Origin: Craterostigma plantagineum
Lineage: Eukaryota > Streptophyta > Magnoliopsida > Lamiales > Linderniaceae
DNA length: 64,000 nt
Direction of reading: 5' to 3'
Assembly: GCA_027422505.1 (NCBI GenBank)
Contig: JAPQWV010000001.1
Span: 7,378,001-7,442,000 of the forward strand
Part shown: one piece after another, positions 11,565 through 22,069 of the stretch
Numbering within the stretch: the first letter of the stretch is position 1
Layout: every line of letters starts with the position of its first letter
Translations under genes and position numbers: made by a program
The notes under the pieces: generated by a model
Seen by the model: only the letters and a program-made list of their open reading frames with translations
Told to the model about the DNA's origin: nothing
Databases searched by the model: none

Positions 11565-12210
11565 GAAGATAGTGACTTTCGGGGACATATGGGCAGATAG
11601 GTGGGATATCTGGGGACCTGTGACCTTGTACGGGAAAAGTGAAATGGGCTCTGACAACGAAGTAAGTCGAGCGAGAAATATTGGGTAAGACCGACCAGGA
11701 GACACGTGGAAGGCTGTGGGTGGTCGACATCGTGAACAAAGAGGAGGCGTGCCAGTCTGACAATAGTACACTAGCAGGTGCTGTCTCTCCTAGGTTGTAC
11801 CAGACGTCACTGTCAAGTGGTCCCAGAGGACTTCCAGCTAGGAGAGCAAAGAGAAAACTGATATATGCGAATAGAGAGGGATCACATAAAAGGGACTCAA
11901 CACAACACGCAAAAAACACTTAGATATTTTTTCTGTATTCATCTTCTTCTTCACCATCAAAGCACTGTAACGAGAGAAGTAAGGTCGAGTGTGTAAATCC
12001 CGACTGTTAATAGTGAAAACTGTTTCCGGCTGCCCGTGGACGTAGGACACCTATCCGAACCACGTAAAATCTGTGTCTCTTTCATTTTCTTTCTTTCTCA
12101 GCACTAAAATCTAGATCTTAAATCACACGAGTGGATCAGACCCAGTCTGTTTCACCCATCAACCGTTTTTCCCGAACCAAATATTGTTGATCGGGGTCGT
12201 ACCCGCATCA
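11565..12210 (+). repeat. Tat LTR (copy B), inverted relative to copy A
   Basis: Plus-strand block ending CGTACCCGCATCA at 12210, an inverted, diverged copy of 9236-9890. The left boundary near 11565 is approximate. The bases following it (CTGGC) start a LINE fragment, so this is the end of an insertion. With the antisense ORF on its left it fits the 3' end of a plus-strand Tat element whose body is missing. Confidence 0.65.
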
Positions 12211-12904
12211 CTGGCACTTTGAGAAGCATGGTATTTACACAGTCAAATCAGCTTACACCCAGCTCTTGGAAGCTACGAAATTTGAGGAGCAACAAGCAGA
12301 GACCGGCGAAGGAAATGCTCAGAGGAAAGCGTTGTGGAAAAGAACTTGGGGACTTCGAAATAAACAGAAATTGAAGCATTTTATTTGGAGAAGCTACCAT
12401 AATGTCCTACCAACTAAAATTCAACTCATCAAGAGAGGAGTGCTCGCTGATCCGATTTGCCGGTGGTGTGGGGAATGCGAAGAAGATATAGAGCATGTCT
12501 TCTTTAACTGTTCTAGAGCCAAGATTTTCTGGAAATTATCGCCAATTAGATGGAACATCGACATGAATAGCTTCAAAGAGTGGTGGTCTGATATGATTAG
12601 AGGGCCTGAAAAAAGAAGTTTATATTAACCCAGTGCAACTGTCAGTGTACCTTCTTTGGATGTTATGGAAGACAAGAAACTTATGGATTTTTCAGAATGG
12701 AAAAGTTGATGAATGGACATCAGTGAACATTGTTGTTTTCTGAATGGAATGAGTACATGTTCCTTCCATAGGAGACTTGAGATATTAGCATCACTTAGAC
12801 ACATGATAACAATGTGATACTTGGCTTTCAGAACTCACCAACGGTAGGTCCAAAACGACAAGGACAGTTCTAATAGGTGGCTCTGACTTTTGATTGGTGA
12901 ATTT
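12211..12904 (+). pseudogene. LINE 3' fragment (zf-RVT region)
   Basis: A plus-strand frame (clear from about 12213 to 12626, continuing out of frame to about 12740) encodes the zinc-binding region found downstream of plant LINE reverse transcriptases. Hallmarks are YTVKSAY at the start, KHFIWRSYHNVLPTK, then a CRWCGECEEDIEHVFFNC Cys/His block. Reverse transcriptase and endonuclease are absent, so it is a 5'-truncated or disrupted copy. The Tat LTR abuts its left edge and the hAT MITE at 12913 splits its tail. Confidence 0.75.
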
Positions 12905-12912
12905 ATGCGTAG

Positions 12913-13461
12913 TAGAGCTGTCAAAAAGCCCACGGGCCGGCCCGCCCCGCCCCGCCACTTTGGCGGGGCGGGCTGCGAAATATTATGCCGCCTGAATGCG
13001 GGCCTGGGCGGGCAAGCCCGCGCGGGCCGCGGGCTTTGGCGGGGCGGGCCTGGCGGGCCGCGGGCAGGCCCGCCAGAATAAGAAATTGATTTTTTATATT
13101 ATCTAATATATCTATTAATAAACTTATATATTTTTTTATATTTTGTAATTATTATTTTAATTGAAATTACGTTTAATAAAATAAATAAATTATTATTTAC
13201 ATAGTTAGGATTAAATTACAAATACTTTTAACTATAAATCATCTTTTTTAAATTTTTCCCTCTTTTTTTAATTTTCTTTTTATTTTTTTTTTAATTTCTG
13301 GCGGGCTAAGCCCGCCAGGCCCGCGGCCCGCCCAAGGGGCGGGGCGGGCCTCCCTTTCTCAAGCCCGCCAGAAGGCGGGCTTACCCGCGCCCGCCCCGCC
13401 AACTGGCGGGCTTTGGCGGGTAATGGGCCGGCCCGACCCGCCGGCCCGTTTGACAGCTCTA
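12913..13461. mobile_element. hAT-type MITE with GC-rich ends
   Basis: The element starts TAGAGCTGTCAAA and ends TTTGACAGCTCTA (13-bp perfect terminal inverted repeats) and is flanked by the 8-bp target duplication ATGCGTAG (12905-12912 and 13462-13469). Length 549 bp. About 150 bp at each end is packed with GGCGGG/CCCGCC runs around a very AT-rich core. There is no transposase, so it is non-autonomous. TIR and 8-bp duplication are diagnostic of the hAT superfamily. Confidence 0.92.
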
Positions 13462-13469
13462 ATGCGTAG

Positions 13470-13822
13470 TAGTGGACTGGGGTACAGGGGTTGTGAGGGA
13501 GATCTGGAAGAATCCAATTCAGAGATCCATGCTGCCATTTTCTCAGCTCAAGATATTTCGGTGGATTTTCATCATTCGTCTTTGTTTTGTCAACCAAGTA
13601 TCTTATAAGTGTAAACTGAATCAGTACGTTATGCTTCTTTTTTTCCTTTTCTTTTTGTTTCTTGTGACCTGAGAATAGGTCTTTCTGCCCTCTGGTTTGA
13701 TGAAACGTAAAAAGGAATATTGTACTAGTCAGCACATTGTAAACTTTCGTATCCTTATTATAGAATTTTATCGGTTTTGGGGAAAAAATACGAACAAGCA
13801 AGCACTATCTGATGAACTAAAC
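13470..13822 (+). other. Probable LINE tail / spacer
   Basis: Sequence resuming after the MITE, probably the continuing LINE 3' region since the MITE target duplication joins it to 12904. It includes a pyrimidine run near 13630-13660. No coding region is supported. Confidence 0.35.
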
Positions 13823-15158
13823 CGCTACAAAAAAGAGTTGAAACAGCGACGGCAGCGGTGACCAAAACGCAGTCGCAAGATTTTCCGACGGAATTTAGCT
13901 GCGGAAGCGCAAACGCGACATTTTGCGACGGAAAACCCGTCGCTAAACCGTCGCAAAACTTTGAGACGGTTTTGCCGTCGCAAATCTGCGACGGCGCTTC
14001 CGTCGGCCATGTCCGTCGCAACTTTCCGACGGAAAGTCCGTCGCTAAAGTGTTGCGATGGATATTCCGTCGCAAAACAGCGACGGCGCCTCCGTTGATCT
14101 TATCAGCCGCTATTTTGCGAGGAATATCCGTCGCTACAGACGTTCGACCGACATGCCATCGCAAGGTTTGGGCGGAATTCCAAAAAATTAGGCGCTAAGT
14201 CCGAAATTTTTTTAAACCCACTTTTCTTATCTGACATACTGACATTCACCCTCTTATCTCTCCCGCTCATTATGTCTCCTCTCTTATTGCTTTCTTCTAT
14301 CTTCTTCCTTTTTTCTCTTCATCGTCATTCTTTCTTTTTCTTTTTCTGTTTTCTCCAACTGTTGACATCAAGAACCTCTTCACCCTTCTCGCCGCCAATT
14401 CTTTTCTTTCTTTTTTCGGCTGCTCGGATCCGGCGGATGTTGTAGCGGTCGGATGCTGTGACGGCGGATCTAGGCGGGCTGCAGCGGCTGTCTGCGTCAG
14501 GTATGGCTGTGGGTGTGTGGGTTGCTTCAGATTTGGGTGTGCTGGGGTTGGACTGCGGGGCTGCTATGGGGTGTGGCCGGCGATGGACTATGACAAGGGC
14601 GGCGGCGACTTGATGGGCGTGGCAGTGTTGGTCTGCGACGTGGTGGTATTGGGCTGCGCAGCGACGGGCAGATCTGCGGTGTGGCGGTGGGCTGCGACGG
14701 CGACGGGCAGATCTGCAGTGTGGTGTTGTTAGGTTGCGACGGCGACGGCCAGACTCCGGCGTGGTGGTGTTCGTCTGCGACGGCGACGGGCAGATCTGCC
14801 GTGTGGTGGTGTTAGCGGCGTCGACGGCGAGCAGATCTGCCGTGGTGCTGGGGCGGGGAGTGTTGCCGCCCGGTCCCGGCAACGCGATCCGGCGACTTTT
14901 TTTTTCTGATGATGTTTGCGATGGACTCTCCGTCGCACAATTTATTTTTTTTTTTTGATTTGATTTTCTCTTTTACAACGGTTTTTCGGTCGCAAAAAGC
15001 CGTGGCAAATGTTTGCGACGGCTTTGCGACAGAACTTGATTTTGCAACGGCCGATTAGCGACTAACGCGTTCCGTCGCAGATCCGTCGCAAAACGAATAT
15101 TAGCGACGGGTTTTGCTACGGTGTTGTCCGTCACAAAATTGAAGTTTTTTTTGTAGTG
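13823..15158. mobile_element. Non-autonomous CACTA element with GCGACGG subterminal repeats
   Basis: Left end CGCTACAAAAAA (a variant of CACTACAAAAAA), right end TTTTTTTTGTAGTG, flanked by the 3-bp target duplication AAC (13820-13822 and 15159-15161). Many copies of GCGACGG/CCGTCGC crowd the first 350 bp and last 200 bp, the subterminal transposase-binding repeats expected in this superfamily. The interior (about 14220-14880) is C/T-rich then GGCGGC-rich with no transposase-like frame. Length 1,336 bp. Confidence 0.88.
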
Positions 15159-15161
15159 AAC

Positions 15162-16770
15162 CCCATCATCAATGTGGGGTTTAATTCAGATCTACCCCTT
15201 TATCGTATTTGTCATTTTTCAACCAAAAATTTTAAACATTTGGCGAGTAAACCTTTTGTTGAAACTCTCCATACTAGAACTCCCAAAAGTGAGACAAACG
15301 TCTAAATACTATCAGATGTTAAGTCAAAACGAAAAGAAGAGTATGCAATCAAATAAGGGGTTGCTCCCTCATCCCCGATATAATGGGATGGGGGAGAGCT
15401 TCTTTGGATGGTCTTATCGGTGCGGAAAATAGATCTGGTGGCATTGCGGCGAGACCCTCGAGGCCAACGAAACCTTTGCTGAAGAGAGGATCTGAGGTGA
15501 GGAGGTGAAAGCGCTGAGGAAGCTTGAATGCTTTTGCAGCTATGCCTTTCTCAGATATTACAAAACACCCCACACACGGACCTCAAAAAACTTTGAAATG
15601 AAGTAACGGACGACATTTACCGAAGGTGAGTAGCAAAGTTTAGAATAGATCATGTTGAAGGGGACGGTCGCGAGGTCTGCTTACAGCTTTGCTGGGGTGG
15701 GTTCGTTCTATCGAAGGTCCAATCGATTTGGTATAAAGCTCAAAGACAATATTCGAGTACATGGTTGTTTAGGTTTAAAAATGCGGACCCTAGCACCATA
15801 AATCTCAAATAAAATATCACCTTTCAATTAATACTTCCTCGTATCATCTCGATAAGGCAATATTACTTTACCTTAATAGAACAACCACACGATAATGATT
15901 TAAACATTTCATAATTATCGTTTCAGATTAATGTTGAAAGAATACGTCGTCCACAGGCTTCCACGTGACGAAGTTGGTGCCCATACTAGTTTTCGTTTCA
16001 CGGTAATTTGCTAGAGCATAGGGATCTTCTGATATTTGTGAGTCTAAACTCCGTTGAGCAAGGCCTGAGAGGTTCTAGCTTGGGCTAGGATGATCAAGGT
16101 CTGATGAAATTCAGTTCGAGTCCTGAAAATCATTTGGTCCGTTCGATCTTGGCGGGCAAAAAGAGATCAAGGGCTGAGGTGAGAAGATGCATTTTCACCT
16201 ACAAGATCGTATAGTATTTTATTCAAGCGAAGGCTAGCTGTACAATTCATTAGGCGTTGGGTACAAGCGCTTTAAAGAATGAAGAGAGTTTTGTATACAC
16301 ATCAGATTTACAGTGGTCAAGTTAGCCTTCTTCGTGACTTCACAGCTTTTCATAGAGCGAGTTTCTGAGTAACTTGTAAACTTAAGAGTTGGAGAGGAAG
16401 TTCCTACCTAGTAATCCCTTCTCGTAGATCGAATAAAAAGTGCTCTCTTTGATCAGCGGAGTAGGCCAAAGGTGAGGTTCGAAGTGCATTTGCTTTTCTA
16501 GTTCTTTTAGTCATCCATGAGTGCCCATCACTGTCACTCGCAAGTCATAAAAGTCAATACTCAGAAATAACTCTCAATGGGATAGTCACTACTAGCTTAC
16601 ACAATACTTATATCCAAATCTTCTATTCTGTCGACCATACACCACACTCAAGTACCTCATCAATAATACATCTTATAAGAAGGGGCTGTTACACTAATAT
16701 TACTTATAGACGACACTAAATATAAGCATACTGTTGATATCTTCCTCATCGTACCGTATTTTCCTTTTGG
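15162..16770. other. Intergenic, no supported gene
   Basis: A minus-strand frame of 74 codons at 15349-15573 is not recognised and has no supporting context. The rest is mixed-composition sequence with no terminal repeats or conserved motif that I could identify. Confidence 0.4.
16717..16726 (+). promoter_or_regulatory. Possible TATA element of RPW8-like gene
   Basis: TAAATATAAG lies about 60 bp upstream of the ATG at 16781, a plausible core promoter with a short leader. Weak evidence: the area is AT-rich. Confidence 0.3.
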
Positions 16771-16780
16771 TCATACATAT

Positions 16781-17278
16781 ATGGCATCAATCAAGGGCGC
16801 ATTATTACTGCTGCTTGGGTCTGCTTTAGGAGCCTTACTGCAACTTCTACTAACATATGTTTGTAAAGCCTCCAAAAAAGTAGCGAATTTCGAGGAGAGC
16901 ATAAGAAGCTTGAAGCTCATTCTCGAAAAAGCCAGGCTTGTTTTCCCCGATGGATCAATCGAAGCACAATCCCCACTTGCTCTAATGATGACGGAAGGCG
17001 AAGAACTCGTCCATAAGAGCTCTCTAGTCAAGTGGAATGTCTTCAAAAGGCTGTACTACTTACATAAAATAAGGAGCATCGATGCCTCACTCTCCAAGTT
17101 GTACTCAAACGAGGGGCTGGCTTTGGCCCTTCAGAAGCTCGAAAAGATTTGTGAGGGCCAAACGAATTTGGAAGAGAAAATGAACGCGCTGATGAATAAC
17201 AATCAGACCGCGGGATTTGATTGCAATGGAGATGATGAGCTGCGTGAAATCGAGATATTGGCCAACGAGGATGTGTGA
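16781..17278 (+). CDS. RPW8-domain protein (CC-R type), single domain
   Basis: An intact 165-codon frame. The N-terminus has a hydrophobic segment (about residues 8-28, LLLLLGSALGALLQLLLTY) like the membrane-associating start of RPW8 proteins. It is followed by amphipathic helices and the conserved EGEELVHKSSLVKWNVFKR and YYLHKIRSID blocks of the RPW8 domain (to about residue 115), then a short acidic C-terminal tail. Family knowledge: RPW8 domains form four-helix bundles that act at membranes in broad-spectrum immunity, alone or in front of NB-ARC-LRR (ADR1, NRG1). Here the frame stops without NB-ARC, so it is either a stand-alone RPW8-like protein or the truncated N-terminus of an RNL; no NB-ARC coding is visible downstream. 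Start chosen as the first ATG, just before the hydrophobic segment. Surrounding DNA is transposon-rich, but the frame has no lesions. Confidence 0.82.
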   Translation: MASIKGALLLLLGSALGALLQLLLTYVCKASKKVANFEESIRSLKLILEKARLVFPDGSIEAQSPLALMMTEGEELVHKSSLVKWNVFKRLYYLHKIRSIDASLSKLYSNEGLALALQKLEKICEGQTNLEEKMNALMNNNQTAGFDCNGDDELREIEILANEDV

Positions 17279-18600
17279 AGTGGAAACATTGGTCACGCTA
17301 TTTCAAATGGCTGAAACTCATGGATTTTTTTTGTCCTTTTTCTTCTTTTTTTCTCCCCATCTAGCCCTATAAGGTAACTTCTTATTTCCTCGTCCTATGA
17401 ATGAGGATCTGCTGAAACGTGATGTAGTGTATTGCATACACTGCTGTGTGAGGCCATCCTTATTATTGGTGTTTGTTACCCTAAGTTTCACCAAATTCCT
17501 GTCTTTTGGACAGAGGTTGTGTAGTTGTACTTTTTTTTCGTCTCACTTTCTCCTATGATGTAAGGGAAAACACAAGGGTTTTCTGATTTTTAATGATACA
17601 TTTCCTCTTTCGGGTGGGGTAAAGCTTGCCTAGTTCCCTAATTGCATGTTTTGGATTAATTAAAAAAAAGGAAAGCTCCTTTTCATCAGTTGATAGTGTT
17701 GTGATTGTGAAGAGACTTGTCATGTTTTTTAGTCAACCTTCCCTTTGGCTAAAGAAATAAAAAAGGAGAAAACACACGGTCGTTCTTTCTGAACTTTGTT
17801 CTAAAATTCTTTGGAACATGTTGCAACTTTCATGCACAGTCGGCGCTAGGGTTTACCTTTGGATCCATGTAGCGGTTAATAAACTCTAATCGTTCTACTA
17901 AGTCCGATAGAATATACATTTTTTTACTAGCTATTGTATACAAGATTGAATATTTAGAGGGCATAGATATAACCTTATTAGATGTGTGACTTGAGGACCG
18001 CGGAGATTAATCCGAGACCGTGATCGTATTTTGCAAGCATAGTTAAATTATAGAAGGATTGAGTCATTCGTGCTTATGGTTTGTTTTTTTTTTTTTTTGC
18101 TTGACTTGATATTACATATTGAACTGAAATCTATCTGCTTGATTACATGATCAGGATCTGATAAAATCTAGCTTTAACACAAATTTCTCTTCCCATGCTC
18201 ATAATTCAGTTGTGTTGTAAATGCGTGCTGTTTTATTTGACTTTTGATTGGTTCATTCACATGACGATTATTGTCGCAATCTTTTCGAATTTTCAAGTAG
18301 AGTTTTGACCCTTGAGGAGAGCCCCATAACTTGCGAGTTACGCGCAATCTACGTAATGGGCCGAACTGATATTACGTGGGCCACTAAAAATTGGCCAATG
18401 GAGTCCAATGGGCTATACAATGCTAAGGCAAAATCGTATGTTCAAACCAGATCAAAAAATGTATCCTTTTAAAATTTAGTGTTTTAATCGGAATAAAACC
18501 ATAAAATATGAGTAAATTTTATATCTCTAAAAATAATCAAGGGGACTTTTCCTAAAACCAATTGGTCATAGGAGAAGCTAATATATATAAATATATATAT
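17279..18600. other. Downstream/intergenic region, no supported gene
   Basis: Presumably includes the 3'UTR of the RPW8-like gene (T-rich, with several AATAAA-like stretches). A 74-codon plus-strand frame at 18248-18472 is unrecognised and not called. An AT dinucleotide run lies at about 18580-18610. Confidence 0.4.
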
Positions 18601-18649
18601 ATATATATATGCTTTATTAGCTGGCTCCACCTTCTTTAGAGCTTTTTCG

Positions 18650-20277
18650 TTGATTGAGCATCTTCTGAAAATGTTGTCACTCCCTTTTGAAGGTAGACAA
18701 TGATGCATTGTCCTTTCCTTTATTAAAGTCGCTAACTTTGCCTTCAAAGTCTTCGATCTTATCCTTGCCTTTATTAAAGCGGATAGTGCCATGTCGTTAT
18801 CATTTCGACATCTTTTCTTTTCTTTCTTTGTCTTCAGTTCTTTCTTGGATGATTATGAGCACATCGGTTTTGATAACCTCGAGATCCTTTTTAATAGGAC
18901 CAAAATGAATATCAAATTCATCAAAATCAAGATCATCCGGATTTTTCGGATCTTGTCCTTCACCTGCAAGACAAATTTCTTCATATTTTGAAGATGTCCC
19001 ATCGAGATATCAGTGGAGATTTCAACGCCTAGATTTTTGTCCATGTCTTTCTTCATTTCTTCAAAATAGGCTTGAACGATATCATCGGTCTTCAATTTTC
19101 CCCTTTGAATATCAAGTCTTCTTGAAATAGCTTCAAATGGACTGGAGGCCCATGCTGTTTGTCGATTATTAATCGACTCTTGTATTGAGAAATTTTTCTC
19201 TCGATCGTATAGATCGTCTGCTGACTTTCAAATTCACCAGTCTGATTTTTTCCAATCATTTCTCTACAAATTTAATATAAAATTTTCTTTGCAGATGTGT
19301 AATTTTTTGCTGGGTATAACACAAATATGGTGTCCATTTCCAGATCCAAGGAATTGAAAATTCAATATAAAAATGTGAAGAAGCCAACCTTCAATACATT
19401 CTTTATTATGTTCTGCTTCCATTAAATTCGGAGAAACTTTAACCCATTCTTGATATAATCCAAAGAAGGGCTCCTTTAAAATATCAATAGATGTGCCACA
19501 TGATAGCCACTATTGATAAAACCTTTTGGTAAATCATTTTTGTAAACATCTGGGCGGATTTTTATCCACCAAGAATATTTCTTGCTATCATTTTGATACA
19601 GAAATATTCTGTAAAATGCATCGATATAATCGTAACAATTGAATTTAATCAAAGTTTTTGATTCGGGATGTATATATTCCCTATCATTTAATGGGTGTAT
19701 TGCCATTTTTCTGCTGCACTAATTTGTTTAAAAATAATTTTAGAAAACGTTATACCTTTTCTTAGAGCACTATGAGAACTTCCCGCAGTAAAATGCTCAC
19801 TGTCACATGTTCATGTTGATTTAAGAACATTTATCTCTATTTTACAAAAGGAGCAGCCTATGACGCCTTTCCTAATACCTTGTCATTAAGGTTATGGTTC
19901 ATTAGGCCATTTTAAATCTCTAAATTAAGGCAAAAGTGTATGAGACTTTTTCTCATAATCTACTTCACCGTCATCGGCCATTATATTAGCATAAGAGGTG
20001 CCTTCGTTAAGAGCATCTTCTTTAGATTGCGATTTCGCTTTCTGAGCCTTGAATTCAAGGAATTCTTTATAGGTCATTTGATCTTCTTTGCTCAAGGTAT
20101 TACTTGGCGAAGTTGAGTATTGTGAAAGATTTTCTTTCACAGGTTTCTTATTGCCCATTTGAGCAATAAATCTATCGCCTCTACCACCTCTATAGAGGCG
20201 AAATCTCTCCCATACTGGGACATGTATGCAAAGTTCAAAACATTCATGGAAGATATTCTCGAGTAAGATAATCAGGA
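18650..20277 (-). pseudogene. Caulimovirid downstream coding region, decayed
   Basis: Minus-strand remnants follow the RNase H end. One frame around 20150-19925 has a Ser/Thr-Pro start and a Lys/Glu-rich helical stretch ending near GTSYANIM. Another around 19706-19476 has NDREYIHPES and FNCYDYIDAF. A third around 19095-18853 has DMDKNLGVEISTD. I recognise these as blocks seen in florendovirus-like endogenous sequences but cannot assign a molecular function. Stops and frameshifts occur every 60-100 codons. Confidence 0.5.
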
Positions 20278-20282
20278 AGACT

Positions 20283-20710
20283 TGTAACACTCGGGGCCGA
20301 TGAGGGCGGGGAGTGATCACCGGTGCCAGAGAGGGGCATGGACAAGGAGCGGCTCCTTGCAAGCTTCTCGGCGGAAGGATACATGAATGAACATTTTCCA
20401 CACCCGAATGGAAGGGATCCTGGGACTGACAATGTATGTGCTTGTCAAGTTAAGAAATGGTATAAGAGAATTGATTACGCTACACATATCACCAAAGGTA
20501 CAGCTTCCTTTTCGGGAATCCATCCATAAGAACTTCAAAGTCAAGCGTGCTTGACTTGGAGTAGCACTGGGATGGGTGACCCCCTGGGAAGTAGCTCAGA
20601 GTGCGTGCAATGCAAAGCACGCTGGAAGGCTAGTGGTGATACAGTGAGGCCAGATCATCAATGAAGTGCAGTGGGCCCAACCCCACAGGTCCCGAGAGTG
20701 GGCTGTTTCA
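20283..20710 (+). mobile_element. Cassandra-type TRIM solo LTR carrying 5S-like sequence
   Basis: A 428-bp block starts TGTAACACTC and ends GCTGTTTCA, flanked by the 5-bp target duplication AGACT (20278-20282 and 20711-20715). It contains a 5S rRNA-like segment at 20530-20592. LTRs of this kind define Cassandra terminal-repeat retrotransposons in miniature. Only one LTR is present, so it is a solo LTR left by recombination. It interrupts the C-terminal RNase H region of the viral integrant, in the opposite orientation. Confidence 0.88.
20530..20592 (+). other. 5S rRNA-derived segment in Cassandra LTR
   Basis: Contains GTCAAGCGTGCTTG and GGGATGGGTGACC, corresponding to the internal pol III A box and C box region of plant 5S rRNA, with substitutions. 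It is embedded in an LTR bounded by a target duplication, so it is not a 5S gene. Confidence 0.85.
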
Positions 20711-20715
20711 AGACT

Positions 20716-21835
20716 ATTATCACTTCCATTTTTGTAAATAATTTTAAAATCAAAAGGGGCTAAATGAGCATGTCATCTCGCAAACATTTGTTTGGAGGCG
20801 TTATGTTTGAAATCATTTTGAAACATGAATTTCGCAGCTTGACAATCAGTTTTTATTAAAAACTTTTGATTGTAAAGATCATCTCAAAATTTTAAAACAT
20901 ATTTGACTGTAGCGAGAACTTCTCTGGCTGTAGTATAATAATTTTTCTGAGCACTATTCCATTTCCCAGAATGGAATCTAACAAGATGCTCAATTTTGTC
21001 TCTGGAGAAATTTGTTTAAGAATTCCTCCAAAGCCAATATCAGACGCATTTGTTTCAATAATTTTGAGCCAATTGGGATTAGCAAGCATGAGACAAGGAA
21101 GATGCGTGACTTTACTCTTAATTTTTCTAATTGCTTCAGTGTGACTATTTGTCCACTGACAAGCCGTCTTTTTTAATCTATCATATAAAATAGAAGTATC
21201 AATTGCAAGATTTTTATAATAAAGAGAAATATAATTTAAACTCCCTAAAAGTCTTTGTAATTGAGTTTTATCTAAAATTTGGTCAGGAAATTTTGACGTA
21301 AATTTAATGCTTCTATTAATTGGAGTAATACTACCCTTCTCAATAGTATAACCCAAAATTCTAAATTTTTTTTGAAATAAAATCATTTTTGGACTAGATA
21401 TAACTAATCCGTTTTGAATAATAATTTTCTCGAAAATATCAAGTGTTTAAAATGCATTTCGATATCTTGAGAAAAAACCAAAATATCGTCAATATAAGCG
21501 ATTATAAAATTACTATAAGGAATGGAAATATCATTCATAATATTTTGAAATTTAGAAGGAGCAAAGTCAAAGGGCATAACGTTCCATTCAAATTGTCAAG
21601 TTGGGACAGTAAAAGCAGTTTTATAACGATATTTTTCGGCAATATGAATTTCCCAAAATCCCGATTTTAAATCTAATTTTGAAAATAAAATTGCATTATG
21701 CAATTGATCAAGCAAATCTTTTTTGTTAGGAATAGGATACTTAATCCTTTTCAAACCTTTATTTAAAGGTTGGTAATTGCTCCTCGCTTCTTTTCTGCAG
21801 CGCTAATAACATAAAAGGTTTTGTACATGACCAAG
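20716..21835 (-). pseudogene. Caulimovirid reverse transcriptase / RNase H remnant
   Basis: Minus-strand coding, clearest at 21386-20892. The thumb/connection block of a pararetroviral RT is readable (FRILGYTIEKG, FPDQILDK, QRLLGSLNYI), followed by an RNase H start (NASDIGFGGILKQ) in which the catalytic Asp position is still present. Further RNase H blocks continue out of frame to 20716 and resume on the other side of the Cassandra LTR. The fingers/palm region is truncated by the chromovirus patch and is broken by stops between 21390 and 21790. Not functional. Confidence 0.7.
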
Positions 21836-21864
21836 GAGACTTTGAAGGTTTTATTAAACCTTGA

Positions 21865-22069
21865 TCAGTCGGGCTCGGTGGTGCCTTGAAGCCAAACTTT
21901 CTCGCCCACATCGAAGGTTACCGCCCGATGTCCTTGGTCGTAATACTTCTTCATACCCCTACCAGCTTTGGCGAGGCTATCTCGAGCTTTAGTCCACAAT
22001 GTCGCCCTCGAGCAAACTTGTACGCCGGTGGGCAATCTCCTGCAGCTTTCCACATAGAAAGATTTTGAG
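21865..22069 (-). pseudogene. Chromovirus integrase C-terminal fragment
   Basis: Minus-strand codons contain the LAKAGRGMKKYYDQGHR and FDVGEKVWL blocks typical of the C-terminal part of Ty3/gypsy integrase just before the chromodomain. It is joined head-to-head to the RNase H-integrase fragment at 22070, so the natural gene order is broken. Confidence 0.65.

Noticed and set aside
12890..13081. Gly/Ala/Arg-rich 63-codon frame
   Set aside because: Lies across the terminus of the hAT MITE and is made of its GGCGGG repeats.
14325..14958. Open frames in the GGCGGC-rich centre of the CACTA element
   Set aside because: Composition-driven, present on both strands, no transposase motif.
20530..20592. 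5S rRNA gene
   Set aside because: Diverged from 5S, incomplete, and inside a TG...CA LTR with a 5-bp target duplication, so it is Cassandra.
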